Shown: positions 1 to 9,348 of the stretch, one piece after another
Layout of the letters: the number at the start of each line of letters is the position of its first letter
How positions within the stretch are numbered: the stretch's first letter is position 1
Assembly: GCF_905372525.1 (NCBI RefSeq)
Contig: NZ_CAJPPN010000009.1
Coordinates: 1-62,776, forward strand
Source of the DNA: an uncultured Porphyromonas sp.
GTDB lineage: Bacteria > Bacteroidota > Bacteroidia > Bacteroidales > Porphyromonadaceae
Direction: 5' to 3'
DNA length: 62,776 bases
Program-made: the position numbers and the translations under genes
The notes under the pieces: model-generated
Seen by the model: the letters and a program-made list of their open reading frames with translations, nothing else
Database searches by the model: none
Told to the model about the DNA's origin: nothing

Positions 1-54
1 ACTCACGACCCAGTGATTAAGAGTCACTTGCTCTACCAACTGAGCTACAGAGTC
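1..54 (-). tRNA. tRNA-Lys (CTT anticodon), partial at window edge
   Basis: The minus strand reads GACTCTGTAGCTCAG, then the anticodon arm AGTGA-CTCTTAA-TCACT, giving anticodon CTT (Lys, codon AAG). The 3' part (T arm end and acceptor 3' strand) lies beyond the left edge. Over the shared 54 bases it is identical to the complete tRNA at 76-148, so this is a tandem duplicate separated by 21 bases. Confidence 0.93.
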
Positions 55-75
55 ATTGATTTGTGTCAGGAGTAG

Positions 76-148
76 TGACCCCGGTGAGGCTCGAACTCAC
101 GACCCAGTGATTAAGAGTCACTTGCTCTACCAACTGAGCTACAGAGTC
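76..148 (-). tRNA. tRNA-Lys (CTT anticodon)
   Basis: This is a complete 73-base cloverleaf on the minus strand. The acceptor stem is GACTCTG with CGGGGTC (two G-U pairs), the D stem GCTC/GAGC, the anticodon stem AGTGA/TCACT with loop CTCTTAA, and the T stem GTGAG/CTCAC around TTCGAGC. The anticodon is CTT, so it reads AAG lysine codons. CCA is not encoded. It is upstream of, and presumably cotranscribed with, the identical partial copy at 1-54 from the promoter at 212-242. Confidence 0.96.
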
Positions 149-211
149 AATAATTGGTTGGTACATATCCCCAATAACTGAAGTAATGAGGCTCCCTTCA
201 CAAATCGTGTG

Positions 212-242
212 CAAAGGTAGTCTAAACTTTTGAAATCACCAA
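212..242 (-). promoter_or_regulatory. Bacteroidota-type promoter for the tRNA-Lys pair
   Basis: On the minus strand there is TTG (242-240), 20 bases, then TACCTTTG (219-212). This matches the Bacteroidota -33/-7 pattern and sits about 60 bases upstream of the tRNA at 148. Confidence 0.75.
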
Positions 243-437
243 ATATATTTCGCTTTTCCCCTGCCAATTACACACTCTATCTCCCCCCAATAGCTACTGT
301 GATGGAGGTGTGCAGAGGAGCCCAGCAGGTCATGAGCATGCCCGTGCAGGCTCCGTACAGGCTAAGAGACGAACCCTCAGAGGTACCCTGCTCACCTCCC
401 CTCGGGTGCCTCTACTCCTACTATAATATATACAGAA

Positions 438-469
438 TTGAGTGAGTATACAGAAATTACTTATTTTTG
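438..469 (+). promoter_or_regulatory. Promoter upstream of purH
   Basis: TTG (438-440), 21 bases, TATTTTTG (462-469) gives a good -33/-7 match and predicts a leader of about 100 bases before the purH start at 576. The stretch 243-437 between the two promoters holds no convincing gene. Confidence 0.7.
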
Positions 470-575
470 TGTAGGCTAGGGGCTTAGGTGGGGTCTTCTT
501 TCCCGGTATAGGACAAGAGGCGAGCCGCCCCCTGAACTCATTACAACATAGCTATATAGCGCAGACATACAAGAA

Positions 576-2093
576 ATGGAGAAGGCAATACACAGAGCAC
601 TGATCTCTGTGTTCCACAAGGAAGGCTTAGCAGAGATCCTAGCCCTCCTACACCAGCAAGGAGTAGAGTTTGTATCGACAGGTGGTACAAGTACCTTCAT
701 CAAGAGTCTCGGCTACGAGACCACCGAGGTAGAGGACCTAACGCAGTACCCCTCTATGCTCGGCGGACGGGTCAAGACCCTACACCCAGCCATCCAGGGG
801 GGTATCTTGGCTCGCCGTTCGCACGAGACGGATCGGGAGGAAGTCGCTCGGTACGGGCTCTCACTCATCGACCTCGTCATCGTAGACCTCTACCCCTTCG
901 AGGCAACGGTAGCCTCAGGGGCGAGCGATGAGGAGATCATCGAGAAGATCGACATCGGCGGGATCAGCCTAATCCGAGGAGCAGCGAAGAACTACGAGGA
1001 CGTCGTGATCATCCCCTCGCAGGCAGACTATGCTACGCTCCTAGGCTACCTGCAGAGCCAGGGCGCACGTACCACCCTAGAGCAGCGTCGCCACCTAGCC
1101 CGTCGTGCCTTCGCCGTGAGCTCTGGCTACGACGCGGCCATCTTCCGCTGGTTCGACGGAGCCGATGCCTCCGCCCTGCGCCTCAGTGTAGACACAGCAC
1201 AGCCCCTGCGCTATGGGGAGAACCCACACCAGCGTGGAGTCTTCTACGGAGACCTCTCTCGGTACTTCACCCAGCTGCACGGCAAGGAACTCTCCTACAA
1301 CAACCTCCAGGACATCGAGGCTGCCGTCAGCCTCATCCAAGACTTCGACGAGCCCACCTTCGCCATCCTCAAGCACAACAATGCCTGTGGCTGTGCCTCC
1401 CGTCCTACCCTCCTAGAGGCTTGGCGTGATGCGCTGGCAGGTGACCCCGTCTCAGCCTTCGGAGGGGTGCTCATCGCCAACCGCCCGATCGACCTCGAGA
1501 CTGCTCGTGAGATCGACAAGCTCTTCGTAGAGGTACTCATCGCTCCAGACTTTTCCCCCGAGGCGCTCGAGGTACTACAGAGCAAGAAGAACCGTATCCT
1601 CCTGCGCCAGACAGCTCCCGTCACCAGCGACTGGAGCTACCGTACGATGCTGGGCGGAGTGCTCGCTCAGCAGACCGACCAGGCCACAGAGACTATAGCC
1701 GACCTACGGTGCGTTACTAAGGTAGCGCCCACCGAGAGCGAGCAGGCTGATCTGGTCTTCGCGACGAAGCTCGTCAAGCACAGCAAGAGCAATGCGATCG
1801 TCCTAGCCAAGGACGGACAGCTCATCGCCTCGGGTGTAGGGCAGACCTCGCGTGTGGATGCTCTCAAGCAGGCGATCGAGAAGGCTCGCCACTTCGGCTT
1901 CAACCTCCGGGGAGCGGTACTCTCTAGCGATGCCTTCTTCCCCTTTGACGACTGCGTGACGCTAACTGCAGAGGCTGGCATCACGGCCTTGGCACAGCCC
2001 GGGGGCTCCGTACGAGACGCCGACAGCATAGCAGCGGCAGACAAGTATGGTGTGGCGATGGTCATGACAGGCATCCGCCACTTCAAGCACTAA
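576..2093 (+). CDS. purH: Bifunctional AICAR transformylase / IMP cyclohydrolase
   Basis: PurH catalyses the last two steps of purine synthesis: formylation of AICAR with 10-formyl-THF, then closure to IMP. The 505-residue product has the N-terminal cyclohydrolase domain (STGGTSTFIKSLG near residue 30, GGRVKTLHPAIQGG near 65) and the transformylase domain, with LRYGENPHQRG near 212 and the catalytic Lys-His pair in KHNNACGC (K266, H267). Length is normal for the family. ATG 576 lies about 100 bases after a good promoter. The next gene, mreB, starts 43 bases later, so cotranscription with the cell-shape operon is possible but not shown. Confidence 0.97.
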   Translation: MEKAIHRALISVFHKEGLAEILALLHQQGVEFVSTGGTSTFIKSLGYETTEVEDLTQYPSMLGGRVKTLHPAIQGGILARRSHETDREEVARYGLSLIDLVIVDLYPFEATVASGASDEEIIEKIDIGGISLIRGAAKNYEDVVIIPSQADYATLLGYLQSQGARTTLEQRRHLARRAFAVSSGYDAAIFRWFDGADASALRLSVDTAQPLRYGENPHQRGVFYGDLSRYFTQLHGKELSYNNLQDIEAAVSLIQDFDEPTFAILKHNNACGCASRPTLLEAWRDALAGDPVSAFGGVLIANRPIDLETAREIDKLFVEVLIAPDFSPEALEVLQSKKNRILLRQTAPVTSDWSYRTMLGGVLAQQTDQATETIADLRCVTKVAPTESEQADLVFATKLVKHSKSNAIVLAKDGQLIASGVGQTSRVDALKQAIEKARHFGFNLRGAVLSSDAFFPFDDCVTLTAEAGITALAQPGGSVRDADSIAAADKYGVAMVMTGIRHFKH

Positions 2094-2136
2094 ACAAACA
2101 GCAAATAAGACTCACCAACCAAGTATAGAGACAAGC

Positions 2137-3156
2137 ATGGGACTATTTTCCTTCAGGCAAGAGCTAGCCATGGACCTCGGCACAGCCAATACCATCATCA
2201 TCAAGGACGACAAGATCGTCCTCGATGAGCCCTCGGTCGTGGCCTTCGACAACCGCACGGGCGAGATGATCGCTGTGGGTACGAAGGCCCGAGAGATGTA
2301 CGAAAAGGGCAATGCCAATACCCGTACGATACGTCCACTGCGCGAGGGTGTGATCGCCGACTTCGACGCTGCCGAGCACATGATCCGTGGCATGATCCGC
2401 ATGATCAGTCGTCGCCACAGCTGGTTCACCCCATCGCTCCGTATGGTCGTCTGTATCCCCTCTGGGAGCACCGAGGTAGAGATACGTGCCGTACGTGACT
2501 CCAGCGAGCACGCCGGGGGACGTGACGTATATATGATCTACGAGCCTATGGCCGCAGCTATCGGCGTCGGGATAGACGTCCTGGCGCCTGAGGGACACAT
2601 GATCGTCGATATAGGCGGTGGGACGACAGAGATCGCCGTCATCTCCCTCGGGGGGATCGTGGAGGATCAGTCCATAGATACTGCTGGAGACGAACTCACG
2701 CAGGACATCATGGATCATATGCGTGACCGCCACCAGATCAAGGTCGGGGAGCGCACCGCCGAGCAGATCAAGATCAAGGTCGGAGCCGTCTTCTCCGAGC
2801 TCGACGAGGTACCCGAGGACTACATCGTCTGGGGGGCCAACATGATGGATACCCTACCCCGCAAGGTATCGGTGAACTACCAGGAGATCAACGAATGCCT
2901 CGACAACTCAATCGGCAAGATCGAGAGCGCCATCCTACGCACGCTGGAGGCTACGCCCCCTGAGCTCTTCGCCGACATCGTCGCCAACGGGGTCGTACTG
3001 ACGGGCGGTGGAGCGCTACTCCGTGGCCTAGACAAGCGTCTCTCGAAGCGCTTCGGGCTCGAGTTCAAGATCGCTGAGAACCCTCTCCACTCCGTGGCTA
3101 TCGGTACGGGGATCGCTCTGCGTAATATCCACAACTTCAACTTCCTCTTCCGCTAA
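2137..3156 (+). CDS. mreB: Rod shape-determining protein MreB
   Basis: This is a bacterial actin homologue that forms membrane-associated filaments and guides the elongasome. The 339-residue product has the actin-fold nucleotide motifs: phosphate 1 loop MDLGTANTIII near residue 9 and phosphate 2 region DIGGGTTEIAVI near 153. Length fits MreB. It is the first gene of a tight five-gene run mreB-mreC-mreD-mrdA-rodA, the standard Bacteroidota cell-shape cluster. Porphyromonads are short rods or coccobacilli, consistent with keeping a full set. Confidence 0.97.
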   Translation: MGLFSFRQELAMDLGTANTIIIKDDKIVLDEPSVVAFDNRTGEMIAVGTKAREMYEKGNANTRTIRPLREGVIADFDAAEHMIRGMIRMISRRHSWFTPSLRMVVCIPSGSTEVEIRAVRDSSEHAGGRDVYMIYEPMAAAIGVGIDVLAPEGHMIVDIGGGTTEIAVISLGGIVEDQSIDTAGDELTQDIMDHMRDRHQIKVGERTAEQIKIKVGAVFSELDEVPEDYIVWGANMMDTLPRKVSVNYQEINECLDNSIGKIESAILRTLEATPPELFADIVANGVVLTGGGALLRGLDKRLSKRFGLEFKIAENPLHSVAIGTGIALRNIHNFNFLFR

Positions 3157-3186
3157 GCCCTCCCTTCGCTCCTCTGAGTCGTCCTA

Positions 3187-4056
3187 GTGAACAAGCTCCT
3201 TGAGTTCCTCCGCAGATCCAAGCACTGGTTCGTCTTCCTCCTACTAGAGGGGATCGCCCTGAGCATGGTCTTCAGCAACACCCTCTACTCGAGGAGTGTG
3301 AGCTGGTATGCTACGAATGCCCTGCTGGGTCGGGTCAATGAGCTGATGACGGAGTTCTGGGACTACATCGACCTCCGCCCCGAGAACAAGACGCTACTGG
3401 CGGAGAATGCACGGCTCCGCCAAGCCAATATCCACCTGATGCGCCAGATGCAGGAGCTACAGGCCTACCGAGAGCTACCCCGCCTCCGGGTCACCGACAG
3501 CGTGAGCCTGGGGGAGGGGTCGTACGTCGTGGCTCGAGTCCTCAATAGGACGTCTCGTATCGGAGAGGTCTTCTTCACCATCGACAAGGGGGAGGCCGAC
3601 GGCATTCGCAAGGATATGGGGGTGATGAGCGCCACCGGGGTCGTCGGAGCGGTGTACTCGACCTCGAGGCACTATGCGCTGGTCATCCCGATCCTCAACC
3701 AAAACATGCGCCTCTCCTGCTCCCTCTCGAGCCAAGGGGTCAGTGGTACCCTACTTGCCCCGGTGAACCCTAACTCCAATGAGGCCGTGCTGAGCAATGT
3801 CCCCCCTCATGCTCATCCCCGTCGGGGAGATACGATCGTGACGAGTGGCTACTCCTACCTCTTCCCCGAGGGGATGATGGTAGGTACGGTGGCCGACTCC
3901 GTCCCCTCGAGCGTGAAGGGGAGCGCTGGGGTCTTTGCAAACTTCCCGGTACGCTTGGCCACCGACTTCCAATCGCTACGCTACGTATATATCCTCCTCG
4001 AGAAGCCCGTCGAGGAGGCTCGAGCCCTCGAAGACTCCGTCCGACACGATGAATAA
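3187..4056 (+). CDS. mreC: Rod shape-determining protein MreC
   Basis: MreC is the bitopic scaffold linking MreB filaments to the periplasmic wall-synthesis enzymes. The 289-residue product starts at GTG 3187, 30 bases after mreB. It has one N-terminal membrane segment (about residues 14-32), a coiled-coil region (about 55-95, rich in Leu/Glu/Arg/Gln), then the beta-rich domain with the family motif GVVGAVYSTSRHYALV and a late TSGYSYLFPEGMMVG stretch. Its last codons overlap the start of mreD by 8 bases (ATGAATAA), which implies translational coupling. Confidence 0.93.
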   Translation: MNKLLEFLRRSKHWFVFLLLEGIALSMVFSNTLYSRSVSWYATNALLGRVNELMTEFWDYIDLRPENKTLLAENARLRQANIHLMRQMQELQAYRELPRLRVTDSVSLGEGSYVVARVLNRTSRIGEVFFTIDKGEADGIRKDMGVMSATGVVGAVYSTSRHYALVIPILNQNMRLSCSLSSQGVSGTLLAPVNPNSNEAVLSNVPPHAHPRRGDTIVTSGYSYLFPEGMMVGTVADSVPSSVKGSAGVFANFPVRLATDFQSLRYVYILLEKPVEEARALEDSVRHDE

Positions 4057-4567
4057 GACCTACCTTCGCTTCCTCGTCGTCTGTGCCCTCGTCGTGGCAC
4101 TACAGGTCTGGCTACTGAGTCCAGTGGCACTCTTCCGAGTGGCTACCCCCTATCTATACCCCGTCCTACTGCTCCTACTACCGATCAATGCGGGGAAGGT
4201 CTCCCTACTCCTCCATGCCTTCGTGATCGGCACCGTGATCGACATCCTAGGACTTACGCCTGGGCTACATGCCGCTGCCCTGACCGCTGCGGCCTTTGCC
4301 CGTCCGATGCTCCTCGGGCTGCTGGAGGACAAGAAGGCTCCCGAGCAAGCCCTCCCACTCTATGGTACCCTACGCACCGGGGCCGCCATCCTGATGAGCC
4401 TACTACTACTGATCCACCACATCGTCCTCTATGTCCTAGAGGCAGGGGCACTAGCTAGCGACCTGCACGTCGTCATTAGCTTCGGAGCTGGCTATGGGCT
4501 CTCTCTCCTTCTTTGCCTGATCACACTGGCCTTCGTCGGTTCGCTCGGTGAGGGACATGACAGCTAA
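4049..4567 (+). CDS. mreD: Rod shape-determining protein MreD
   Basis: This is a small polytopic membrane protein of the elongasome, 172 residues when started at ATG 4049. I chose this start because it overlaps the mreC stop and puts a membrane segment (LRFLVVCALVVALQVWLL) at the N terminus; an upstream in-frame start at 3935 would add 38 polar residues read from inside mreC. About five hydrophobic segments are visible. MreD proteins are poorly conserved, so the call rests on length, topology and position between mreC and PBP2. Confidence 0.85.
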   Translation: MNKTYLRFLVVCALVVALQVWLLSPVALFRVATPYLYPVLLLLLPINAGKVSLLLHAFVIGTVIDILGLTPGLHAAALTAAAFARPMLLGLLEDKKAPEQALPLYGTLRTGAAILMSLLLLIHHIVLYVLEAGALASDLHVVISFGAGYGLSLLLCLITLAFVGSLGEGHDS

Positions 4568-4573
4568 GCCTAG

Positions 4574-6430
4574 ATGAATGAAGATCTCTTCCGTCGGCGC
4601 TGGCTCCTGATCAGCCTGACCTTCGTCGTCGTCGTGACCTTCGTCGCTCGCCTGGCCTTCCTACAGCTCCTAAGTGGAGACTACAAGCAGCGAGCGGAGA
4701 ACAACGCCTACTACATCCTCTCCACCATCCCCTCCCGTGGGGTCATCTACGACCGCAACGGCGCCCTCCTCGTGGCTAACCGCCCGATCTATGACCTGAT
4801 GATCGTCAACAAGGACGTCAAGGGACAGCTCGACACGACCCTCCTCGCAGAGATCCTCCGTATCCCACGTGAGGACATCGTCGCTCGCCTCAAGCTCCTA
4901 CGTGACCGTACGGTCAATAGGGGTTACTCGCCCTATACCCCTCAGGTACTAGTATCTCAGCTCGAGACCGAGGATGTGGGACGCTTCCAGGAGCAGCTCT
5001 ACAAGTTCAGTGGGCTCTCCATCCGCTCCCGTACCATCCGCCAGTACGACTACCACCATGCCGCTCACCTACTCGGCTACCTCTCCGAGGCCAGCCCGAG
5101 TGACCTAGAGCGGGATAGTACGATCATCCGTGGGGACTTCGTGGGACGTAGTGGTGTAGAGCGCACCTATGAGGAGGCTCTACGTGGCGTGAAGGGGCAG
5201 GAGATCTTCTACCGAGACTCACGTGGACGCATCCAGGGGCGCCTGGATGGTGGTGCGCACGACCGAGCCCCCATCAAGGGCAAGGACGTCACGCTCGCCA
5301 TCGACTCCGGGCTCCAAGCCCTCGGCGAACGACTGATGAGGGGCAAGCGAGGAGCTATCGTCGCCATCGAGCCTAGCACCGGCGAGGTACTCGCTATGGT
5401 CACCGCCCCAGGCTACGACCCAGCTCTGCTCTCAGGGCGTAACAAGGGGATCAACCACCGTGCTCTCGAGGAGACCTTTGGCAAGCCCCTACTCAACCGT
5501 GCTATCCAGGGGAACTATCCCCCGGGCTCGACCTTCAAGCCTGCTCAGGGGGCTATCTACCTCGCCGAGGGAGTCCTCACCCCCGAGACTCCCCTCTCCT
5601 GCTTCAGAGGCTACCCCCGACTAGGCAACCGCCCGAAGTGTCACGGTCACCCCTCGCCCGTCTCGCTCATTCCTGCCCTGACGACCTCGTGTAATGCTTA
5701 CTTCTGCTGGGGGCTACACTTCCTGCTGGACGACAGGAAGCTCTACCCGACCGTACAGGAGGCCTTCGAGCACTGGAAGCAACGCATTATCTCTCTCGGC
5801 TATGGCTACCGTCTAGGCATCGACCTCCCCGGAGAGAAGCGTGGCTACATCCCCAATAGTCAGGTCTACGACAAGGCCTATGGCAAGAACTGGAACTCCA
5901 GCACCATCATCTCCATCGCTATCGGGCAGGGAGAGATCCTCGCTACCCCACTACAGATAGCCAACCTAGCGGCGATCATCGCCAACCGAGGCTCGTACTA
6001 CCGCCCCCACGTCGTACGCAGTATCGCTGGTACCCCACTCGACACCCTCTACACGCACCGTCAGCAGACGGGGATACCGACTGCAGACTGGGAGTACATC
6101 GTCCAGGGTATGGCTGGAGCGGTGAAGGGAGGGACGTGCCGAGCAGCCAACTTTGCCCCAGGCGAGATCGAGGTCTGTGGCAAGACGGGGACAGCGGAGA
6201 ACCCTCACGGTAAGGACCACTCGGCCTTCATCGGCTTTGCCCCACGCACCGAGCCTCGCATTGCCGTCTCGGTATACGTGGAGAACGGGGGCTTCGGGGC
6301 GCAGTTTGGGGTACCTATCGGACGTGTGATGATGGAGTACTATCTGCGCCAGGGCAAGCTCTCCACGACGGGCGAGGCTGTGGCCAACCAGATCGAGCAG
6401 AAGAGTCTCAACTACCTCAACGACATCTAG
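4574..6430 (+). CDS. mrdA: Penicillin-binding protein 2 (elongasome transpeptidase)
   Basis: This enzyme cross-links peptidoglycan during elongation and works with RodA. The 618-residue product has an N-terminal membrane anchor (about residues 11-32), a PBP dimerisation domain with RGVIYDRNG near 55, and a transpeptidase domain carrying all three motifs: SxxK in PGSTFKP (catalytic S319), SxN in TTSCNAYF (S372) and KTG in CGKTGTAENP (K537). It lies 6 bases after mreD and 3 bases before rodA. Confidence 0.96.
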   Translation: MNEDLFRRRWLLISLTFVVVVTFVARLAFLQLLSGDYKQRAENNAYYILSTIPSRGVIYDRNGALLVANRPIYDLMIVNKDVKGQLDTTLLAEILRIPREDIVARLKLLRDRTVNRGYSPYTPQVLVSQLETEDVGRFQEQLYKFSGLSIRSRTIRQYDYHHAAHLLGYLSEASPSDLERDSTIIRGDFVGRSGVERTYEEALRGVKGQEIFYRDSRGRIQGRLDGGAHDRAPIKGKDVTLAIDSGLQALGERLMRGKRGAIVAIEPSTGEVLAMVTAPGYDPALLSGRNKGINHRALEETFGKPLLNRAIQGNYPPGSTFKPAQGAIYLAEGVLTPETPLSCFRGYPRLGNRPKCHGHPSPVSLIPALTTSCNAYFCWGLHFLLDDRKLYPTVQEAFEHWKQRIISLGYGYRLGIDLPGEKRGYIPNSQVYDKAYGKNWNSSTIISIAIGQGEILATPLQIANLAAIIANRGSYYRPHVVRSIAGTPLDTLYTHRQQTGIPTADWEYIVQGMAGAVKGGTCRAANFAPGEIEVCGKTGTAENPHGKDHSAFIGFAPRTEPRIAVSVYVENGGFGAQFGVPIGRVMMEYYLRQGKLSTTGEAVANQIEQKSLNYLNDI

Positions 6431-6433
6431 CCC

Positions 6434-7915
6434 ATGATGCGCAGACACAATCCCTCGGCGAGCCTCTTCCGCTCCATCGACTGGGTGACCATCACGATGT
6501 ATCTCATCCTCGTACTCTTCGGGTGGCTCACCATCTGTGGGGCTTCGTACAACTTCGAGACCGCCACACTCTTTACCCCCGGTGGTCGCCCGATGATGCA
6601 GCTACTGTGGATCGGTCTAGGGCTCTTCATCGGGGTCGTCGTCCTGTCCTTTGACTCGGACACCTATGAGGTAGGAGCCCCGATTTTCTACGTAGCGATG
6701 ATGGGGCTACTAGCCGTGACGATCTTCATCGCCCCGGACATCAAGGGCTCTCGTTCCTGGCTCGTGTTGGGGCCGGTACGTCTACAGCCGGCAGAGTTTG
6801 CCAAGGTGGCCACCTCGCTGACGATCGCATGGCTCTGCAATCAGTACGACTTCCAGATCAAGACCTATGCGAGCTACCTCAAGCTCTTTGGGATCATCCT
6901 CCTACCCGTTGGGCTCATCCTCCTACAGCAGGAGACGGGCTCGGCGCTGGTCTTCTTGGCGCTCTTCCTTGCCCTCTTTCGCGAGGGCTTCTCAGGGCTC
7001 TTCATGGGGCTTAGCTTTGCTGCGGCCACGTATTTCATCGGTGCGCTGATCCTAGAGGATACCCTCTGGTGGGGCGAGACGGATGCCGACCTCTTCTTTG
7101 TCTGCAATAGTATCCTCGTCTTTACGACAGCGCTCTATGCCACCTACTGTCCAGAGCCGAGGGAGCGCACCGAGGTACTCCGCTACATCATCGGCATTAC
7201 CCTAGGGGTCTACGTGCTCGCTGGGGGGATCAGTCTCATCATGCCCTTTGACCTATCGTATATCGCCGTGATCCTAGTCGTCCTGCTGATCGTGGGGCTC
7301 ATCGTCCTAGCCCTCAGGGACTATCTCCTACGCTATGCGATGATGGCGCTCTTTGCGCTGGGCTCGCTGGGCTTCTTCTACTCGGTGAGCTACGTCTTCA
7401 ACGACATCCTACAGCCCCACCAACAGGTACGTATCAAGGTCGCCCTAGGCATCGAGAGTGACCTACGGGGCAAGGGCTACAACGTCGATCAGTCCAAGAT
7501 CGCTATTGGCTCAGGGGGACTCACGGGCAAGGGCTTCCTCAAGGGCACCCAGACGAAGCTGAACTATGTGCCGGAGCAGGAGACGGACTTCATCTTCTGC
7601 ACCGTAGGCGAGGAGTCGGGCTTCGTAGGCTCGGCTTCGCTCGTGATCTTCTATGGGATCTTCATCCTAAGGATCGTCGCTCTGGCCGAGCGCCAAGTCT
7701 CACGCTTCGGTCGGGTCTATGGCTATTGTGTGGCCTCGATCCTGCTCTTCCACCTCTTCATCAATGTAGGTATGGTGCTGGGGCTCGTCCCGGTGATCGG
7801 GATCCCTCTGCCCTTCTTCAGCTACGGGGGCTCCTCGCTCTGGGGCTTCACCTTCCTCCTCTTCATCCTGATCGGGATCGATGCACGCCGTGGGCGACAC
7901 ATCGACTCGCTCTAG
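6434..7915 (+). CDS. rodA: Rod shape-determining protein RodA (SEDS glycosyltransferase)
   Basis: RodA polymerises lipid II into glycan strands as partner of PBP2. The 493-residue product is polytopic and has SEDS family signatures: GSRSWLVLGPVRLQPAEFAKV near residue 110, QETGSALVFLALF near 165, TGKGFLKGTQTKLNYVPEQETDFIF near 362 and IGIPLPFFSYGGSSL near 455. It is longer than E. coli RodA because of extra membrane segments in the middle (about residues 215-300), which is common in Bacteroidota. It is the last gene of the mre operon. Confidence 0.95.
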   Translation: MMRRHNPSASLFRSIDWVTITMYLILVLFGWLTICGASYNFETATLFTPGGRPMMQLLWIGLGLFIGVVVLSFDSDTYEVGAPIFYVAMMGLLAVTIFIAPDIKGSRSWLVLGPVRLQPAEFAKVATSLTIAWLCNQYDFQIKTYASYLKLFGIILLPVGLILLQQETGSALVFLALFLALFREGFSGLFMGLSFAAATYFIGALILEDTLWWGETDADLFFVCNSILVFTTALYATYCPEPRERTEVLRYIIGITLGVYVLAGGISLIMPFDLSYIAVILVVLLIVGLIVLALRDYLLRYAMMALFALGSLGFFYSVSYVFNDILQPHQQVRIKVALGIESDLRGKGYNVDQSKIAIGSGGLTGKGFLKGTQTKLNYVPEQETDFIFCTVGEESGFVGSASLVIFYGIFILRIVALAERQVSRFGRVYGYCVASILLFHLFINVGMVLGLVPVIGIPLPFFSYGGSSLWGFTFLLFILIGIDARRGRHIDSL

Positions 7916-8230
7916 CCGACACTCCCATCCTATATCTTTCTCCCCGCACAACCTCAGGACTCATCGCCTGAGGGAGGGGGCATCGTGGGGCTTAGCCCGG
8001 GGGCGATTTAGCCCCATGGGAAGGGGGACAATCGTCCCTTCGTTATGTTTTTCAGGAAGGTCTCTAGCATATGGATAAAATTCTGTAATTTTGTAGGGCA
8101 ATGAGGTAAGGTTCAGCCTCTATCCTAGTCTAGGTGTCATGTATCGGCCCTCAGGCTGGCAGGGTGTCTCCTCGTCTCACTGCCCAGACAGTATAAGCAA
8201 TCAGAGTTTCTAACGATAAGAACAAGTAAG
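7916..8230 (+). other. rodA-gap intergenic region
   Basis: This 315-base gap holds no convincing gene. It contains G/C-rich short inverted repeats around 7975-8040 (for example GGGGCTTAGCCCGGG and GGGACAATCGTCCC) that could end the mre transcript, followed by the gap promoter. Confidence 0.4.
8086..8093 (+). promoter_or_regulatory. -7 element of the gap promoter
   Basis: TAATTTTG matches TAnnTTTG and lies about 137 bases before the gap start. No clear TTG is found at the expected -33 position. Confidence 0.55.
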
Positions 8231-9235
8231 ATGATTAAAGTTGGTATTAACGGCTTCGGACGTATCGGCCGTTTTGTCTTCCGTGCTGCCCAGAAGCGCA
8301 GCGACATCGAGATCGTAGGTATCAATGACCTGCTCGACGCAGAGTACATGGCCTACATGCTCAAGTACGACACGATGCATGGTCGCTTCGACGGTACCGT
8401 CGAGGTCAAGGACGGTAACCTCGTCGTCAATGGCAAGACCATCCGCGTAACCGCAGAAAAGAACCCTGCTGACCTCAAGTGGTCTGCTATCGGTGCTGAA
8501 TACGTAGTAGAATCCACGGGGCTCTTCCTGACGAAGGAAAAGGCTCAGGGACACATCGACGCTGGTGCTAAGTACGTCGTCATGTCTGCTCCCTCCAAGG
8601 ACGACACCCCTATGTTCGTCTGCGGTGTGAACACCGACAAGTACGTCAAGGGTACTCAGTTCGTCTCTAACGCTTCCTGCACCACGAACTGCCTCGCTCC
8701 CCTAGCTAAGGTGCTTCACGACAACTTCGGCATCACCGACGGTCTCATGACCACCGTACACGCTACCACCGCTACGCAGAAGACCGTCGATGGTCCTAGC
8801 GCAAAGGACTGGCGTGGTGGCCGTGCCGCTGCTGGCAACATCATCCCCTCTAGCACGGGTGCTGCTAAGGCTGTAGGTAAGGTGATCCCCGAACTCAATG
8901 GCAAGCTCACGGGTATGAGCTTCCGTGTCCCCACCCTCGACGTATCTGTCGTTGACCTCACGGTGAACCTCGCTAAGCCTGCTACCTACGCAGAGATCTG
9001 CGAAGCTATCAAGAAGGCTTCCGAAGGTGAGCTGAAGGGTATCCTCGGCTACACGGACGAAGACGTCGTATCTAGCGACTTCCTCGGTGACACCCGCACG
9101 TCTATCTTCGACGCTAAGGCTGGTATCGCCCTGACGGACACCTTCGTCAAGCTCGTTAGCTGGTACGACAACGAGATCGGCTACTCCAACAAGGTCCTCG
9201 ACCTCGTTGCTCACATGGCTAAGGTAAACGGCTAA
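8231..9235 (+). CDS. gap: Glyceraldehyde-3-phosphate dehydrogenase, type I
   Basis: This is the glycolytic enzyme converting glyceraldehyde 3-phosphate to 1,3-bisphosphoglycerate with NAD. The 334-residue product starts with the Rossmann motif KVGINGFGRIGRFVFRAA and carries the catalytic cysteine motif SNASCTTNCLAPL near residue 150 and the C-terminal WYDNEIGYSNKVLDL. Codon use is visibly narrower than in neighbours (repeated gct, aag, gac, ctc), as expected for a highly expressed gene. It appears monocistronic: its own promoter lies upstream and a perfect terminator hairpin follows 28 bases after the stop. Confidence 0.98.
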   Translation: MIKVGINGFGRIGRFVFRAAQKRSDIEIVGINDLLDAEYMAYMLKYDTMHGRFDGTVEVKDGNLVVNGKTIRVTAEKNPADLKWSAIGAEYVVESTGLFLTKEKAQGHIDAGAKYVVMSAPSKDDTPMFVCGVNTDKYVKGTQFVSNASCTTNCLAPLAKVLHDNFGITDGLMTTVHATTATQKTVDGPSAKDWRGGRAAAGNIIPSSTGAAKAVGKVIPELNGKLTGMSFRVPTLDVSVVDLTVNLAKPATYAEICEAIKKASEGELKGILGYTDEDVVSSDFLGDTRTSIFDAKAGIALTDTFVKLVSWYDNEIGYSNKVLDLVAHMAKVNG

Positions 9236-9263
9236 GCCGCTCCCCCCAAGCAACCATAAGTCT

Positions 9264-9305
9264 ACAGCCCCACACTACCTAACGTAGTGTGGGGCTGTTG
9301 CGTTT
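9264..9305 (+). terminator. gap terminator
   Basis: A perfect 15-bp stem (9264-9278 with 9284-9298) around a 5-base loop is followed by TTGCGTTTCT. Confidence 0.85.
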
Positions 9306-9348
9306 CTCTAGCCCCTATACACGGGGGCGACTCCACCGCTTCCCAGGC

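Noticed and set aside
230..445. 71-codon frame upstream of purH
   Set aside because: It overlaps the tRNA promoter on the other strand and the purH promoter, has no conserved-looking features and mixed composition.
2164..2733. 189-codon minus-strand frame inside mreB
   Set aside because: Entirely antisense to a strongly conserved gene; no recognisable domain, and GC-rich genes commonly show such open antisense frames.
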